Of a DNA stretch of 64,000 bases, positions 60,848 to 64,000 are shown piece by piece. The notes beneath the pieces were generated by a model, which saw only the letters and a list, made by a program, of their open reading frames with translations, ran no database searches and had not been told where the DNA came from. Source of the stretch: Nyssa sinensis. Taxonomy: Eukaryota > Streptophyta > Magnoliopsida > Cornales > Nyssaceae. Location of the stretch: assembly GCA_008638375.1 (NCBI GenBank), contig CM018041.1, positions 13,066,552-13,130,551 on the forward strand, read 5' to 3'. The stretch's first letter is position 1. Each line of letters starts with the position of its first letter. Both the position numbers and the translations under genes were made by a program.

Positions 60848-62179
60848 CGAAGGGAGAAGAAGCCATTCGTCATTTACTATGCTAGTAGAACTCTAAATAG
60901 TGCTCAAATAAATTACTCTACTACTGAAAAAGAGTTGCTAGCTGTTGTGTTTGCTTTGGACAAATTTCGTGCTTATTTAATTGGTTCTCCTATTCTTGTT
61001 TTCACAGATCATGCAGCCCTTAAGTACCTTCTCACAAAGAAGGATGCTAAGGCGCGATTAATACGGTGGATTTTACTTTTGCAGGAATTTGATCTCACCA
61101 TCAAAGATAAGAAAGGAGTGGAGAACGTAGTGGCTGACCATCTCTCGAGGCTCACATTTGAAGACACCTCTGACCACCTGCCAATTAGAGATGATTTTCC
61201 TGATGAGAATTTACTTTCTATTACTACTTTACCATGGTTTGCTCATATTATGAATTATTTGGTTGCAGGTGAGATACTAGTGGATTGGAGCGCTCAAGAT
61301 AAGAGGAAGTTCATGACTGAGGTACGTAATTTCTATTGGGATGACCCTTTTCTTTTCAAATACTGTCCTGACCAAATTTTAAGGCGATGCATCCCTGATG
61401 AAGAGATTACTAGTGTTTTAGAATTTTGTCACACCCAAACTTGTGGGGGCCACTTTTCAATGAAGAAAACCGCTGCAAAAATTTTGCAGTGTGGATTTTA
61501 TTGGCCTACCTTGTTTAAGGATGCTAACATCTATTGTCGATCATGTGAACAGTGTCAAAAGTTAGGAGCTATGACTCGTCGTAATATGATGCCTTTAAAC
61601 CCAATTTTAGTGATTGAAATTTTTGATTGTTGGGGCATTGATTTCATGGGACCATTTCCTCCCTTTTTTGGATATCTCTATATTATTGTGGCAGTAGATT
61701 ATGTCTCAAAATGGGTAGAGGCCGCAGCTTGCAGGTGTAATGATAATAAGACGGTGATTAAATTTCTTAAAGAGAATGTGTTGTCTCGATTTGGTACACC
61801 ACGTGCTATCATTAGTGACCGAGGCACACACTTTTGTAACCGTTCTTTTGAGGCCTTGATGAAAAAATATGGGGTGGTACATAAAGTCTCTACTGCTTAT
61901 CATCCCCAGACCAGTGGACAGGTGGAACTTGCAAATAGGGAAATTAAGCAAATTTTAGAAAAAACGGTTAACCCGGATCGCAAAGATTGGTCTTTGAGAT
62001 TAGTTGATGCACTTTGGGCCTACCGTACAGCTTTCAAAACTCCCTTAGGCATGTCACCTTATAGGCTTGTTTTTGGAAAGCCTTGTCACTTACCTGTGGA
62101 GCTTGAGCATCGAGCTTATTGGGCCGTAAAGCATTTCAATTTTGACATAGGAGAAGCAAGTAAGTTGAGAAAATTGTAA
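60848..62179 (+). pseudogene. Athila RNase H and integrase, ends at a nonsense stop
   Basis: The frame is open from 60848. RNase H acids: Glu in [10 protein letters not shown], Asp in [11 protein letters not shown] and Asp in VADHLSRL. Numbering from 60935 as residue 1, the integrase zinc-binding region uses H166, H173, C204 and C207; the catalytic triad is D236 (WGIDFMGP), D295 (IISDRGTHF) and E331 (TSGQVE), giving the classical D-58-D-35-E spacing. The frame stops at TAA 62177-62179 where a Gln (CAA) is expected. All catalytic residues remain, so decay is recent or mild. Confidence 0.93.
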
Positions 62180-62527
62180 TTAACTGAGTTAGAAGAATTG
62201 AGAAATGATGCTTATGAGAATTCTAGAATCTATAAGGCTAAAATGAAAGCATTTCATGATAAAAATATTTTGAGAAAAACTTTTAAGCCTGATGATCGAG
62301 TATTTTTATATGATTCTAGACTCCATAAGCACCCAGGAAAACTCAGGTCTAGATGGACAGGCCCCTTTATAGTGAAAAATATTTTTGGACATGGGGTAGT
62401 CGAAATAGAGGATCCTAACGATGGTCGGGTTTTTAAAGTAAATGGCCAACGCCTTAAAGTTTTGTTTGATAGGCAAGTTCCAGAGGTGGAAGACATTCCA
62501 CTTATGGACCCAGTTTATCACCCTTGA
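62180..62527 (+). pseudogene. Athila integrase C-terminal part
   Basis: In-frame continuation (ELEELRNDAYENSRIYKAKM) with the GPF module, LRSRWTGPFIVKNIFGHG, then VNGQRLKVLFDRQ, ending at TGA 62525-62527. No chromodomain follows, as usual for Athila. Confidence 0.9.
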
Positions 62528-64000
62528 TAGCGCCACGCAGGTATGTTTTTTATTTTATTTTATTTTATTTTTATTTTTGTTTTGTTTTATTTTTGTTCTT
62601 TTTTCTTTTTGTTTGCTGCTGTTTTTCTTTGTTTTTATTTACAGGTTAGTTTCATTTTGTCAAGTTTAGGATTGCCATCTTTGGTGCTTAGTGAACTGCC
62701 CACGTCGCAGTCAGGTGTATTCTCTCCTTTTTAGAACCCTCCATTCAATTTTGATTGCTTAAACATTGAGGACAATGTTTCATTTAAGTTGGGGGGTGGT
62801 GATTGCAAATTCATATTTTCATGTGTCAAAATTTTTAAAAATTTGCATCACACGAGCGTCTTTTCACATGAGCACTTATTATCATTCATAGCTATTTTAG
62901 TGAATTATCCGAATCCACTATAATCATTCTACTGAGGCATTCACAGAACTTTAATGCACTTATCCAAACTTTATGGTAAGATGGTGGTTTGACACATGTA
63001 GCTAGAGAACTCTTTTGCTTAAGTATTCATGTGATTTTTGGAGAGAATTGAGAGCTTTCAAATTCAGTTTGTGATAAGCATTTATTGATCTGTTGAATTG
63101 GGCACTTCTTTTCAAAATATCATTACATGGTTGGTGGTATGACGGCTGAGATACTTGGGATATGACGAAGGTCAACTTAGGATTAACGTTTGAGCCTTTC
63201 AAGCTAACCCTTCTCATCATAGACCCTTAGAAGCCCACTTTGAGCCAACAAACACTTATAGTTCTTTTTCACGTGCCCACATCATCCATACCTCTCCACA
63301 TTGGAGTATAGCCTATATTTTAATTTTTCCTACCCTTTTTGCTTCCAAGTGTGTACTAGGTGTGGAATTTACAATTCTTATCTTTTGTGTGGGATTGGAA
63401 GGACTAGAAAAAGAAAAAAAGGAAAGAAATTGCAAAAGTGTTCAATTGGGTGAGCATTAAAGTCAATGAGCATCAAAGTTTATTCTATTGAAAAAAAAAA
63501 AAAAGAAGAAAAAAAAAAGTTGAAAAAAATTGAAAAATGTGAAGAAAAAGAAAGAGAAAGAAGGAAAATGAGACGTTTTATTATTCAGAGATTTGAGAAG
63601 TTGAAGAGTACATCGAGAGAAGTTTGGTTTGCTGTGATCTTTAATGAAATTCTTTTAGTATGTACTTAGAAGTTTTTGAATCCTTTTTATCCTTTTCTTG
63701 ATATAGCCCTAACCCGAGCCACGTTACAACCCTTTTATGTTGATCATTCTGATCTTGAGTAAGCCTGTGGAAAGAGTGGTGGAAGTCTCATTGGTTAGTG
63801 CACCTATCATAAGATCAATGTTTGCTTATTGCTTGTTCATAGTTGCCTAATTCTTCATTGAGCGTGTACACCCCTTGTCAACTCCATAGAGAGAACCCTT
63901 ACATGAAACACTTTTATACCCGTAAGATATGGAGTTGAACCTTTTGCTTGAGATATTCTTGATGTTGCATGTGTTGTGGTTTGTGGTTAGATGGATTGGT
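62528..64000 (+). other. Athila 3' non-coding region
   Basis: After pol there is T-rich sequence (62545-62640), then GAGGACAATGTTTCATTTAAG and TTGGGGGGTGGTG (62789-62801), a conserved purine-rich motif seen downstream of pol in Athila/Tat elements. An A-rich stretch lies at 63480-63570. No env-like frame is present; short ORFs here (62442-62734, 63466-63669) are low-complexity. The true polypurine tract and 3' LTR are expected beyond 64000. Confidence 0.6.

Larger units (their letters stand above)
54956..64000 (+). mobile_element. Athila-lineage Ty3/gypsy retrotransposon, 3' end outside window
   Basis: In order: 5' LTR (54956-56915), primer binding site (56921-56938), AT-rich leader, gag-protease-RT-RNase H-integrase (57099-62527), then a long 3' non-coding part running off the window. 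Lineage clues: PBS for tRNA-Asp, protease motif DLGAS, RT with DFMDD-like motif FMDD, NELVPTR-type insertion here GELVPTRLVTGWR, and a gag with CPHHG. No 3' LTR copy (TGATGAGTGC start) is found before 64000. The reading frame is broken, so this copy cannot encode its own proteins. It inserted in CACTA-3; the base group before it is CTCCT. Confidence 0.93.

Noticed and set aside
1..64000. CRISPR arrays, tRNA, rRNA, bacterial operons
   Set aside because: Tandem repeats here are satellites or subterminal motifs without spacer structure, and I recognised no tRNA or rRNA genes on reading.
54956..64000. Athila element as an integrated virus
   Set aside because: It has gag and pol of a known plant LTR retrotransposon lineage and no envelope-like frame in the visible part.

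Overview
This window is plant nuclear DNA, AT-rich and almost entirely made of transposable elements and satellite repeats. The lineages point to a flowering plant: an Athila-type Ty3/gypsy element primed by tRNA-Asp, CACTA elements with CACTACAACAAAA ends, and a family of 3-4 kb LTRs bounded by TGT...ACA. The species cannot be named. I see no intact host gene, no tRNA or rRNA gene and no CRISPR. The density of nested insertions suggests heterochromatin, perhaps pericentromeric (inference).

Layout. 1-1849: a forward LTR (to 1426) beside the right end of a CACTA element. 1850-6454: non-coding, with a possible spliced minus-strand transcript (about 2990-4480) and a 23-G run. 6455-14737: an 8.3 kb tandem array of ~161 bp monomers in an alternating A/B dimer pattern. 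14738-25668: a truncated LTR split by CACTA-2 (16644-25311, 3-bp target duplication CAC). CACTA-2 carries its own array of a third monomer type (C) and is itself split by a 3,070-bp solo LTR with duplication TATCC. The A/B array resumes at 25669 and is interrupted by a 3,569-bp solo LTR (duplication AAAGA).

29463-33445: a diverged AT-rich duplicated block, one copy holding a 1.17 kb solo LTR (duplication CAACT). 33446-36378: another long solo LTR (GGAAT), sitting at the edge of a possible LINE 3' relic. 37289-47067: a small Tat-like LTR element with two 458-bp LTRs. Its second LTR is split by a 4.2 kb solo LTR (38492-46849), which is split in turn by a 4.16 kb solo LTR (40010-44168, GGCCC). 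47068-51950: mostly intergenic, with one small gene-like ORF carrying an internal stop (minus strand, 48693-48941) under a TATA box and RY motifs. 51950-53063: remains of an autonomous CACTA transposase gene, cut by CACTA-3 (from 53064), which again carries type-C satellite. CACTA-3 is cut by the Athila element (54956 to beyond 64000), which has a complete 5' LTR, primer binding site and a gag-pol frame broken by one frameshift and two stops.

The main point of interest is the link between the satellite and the CACTA family. Two separate CACTA copies carry type-C monomers at the same internal place, while the large free-standing array is built from related A and B monomers in a dimeric higher-order pattern. 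The nested elements with exact target duplications also give a readable relative chronology.
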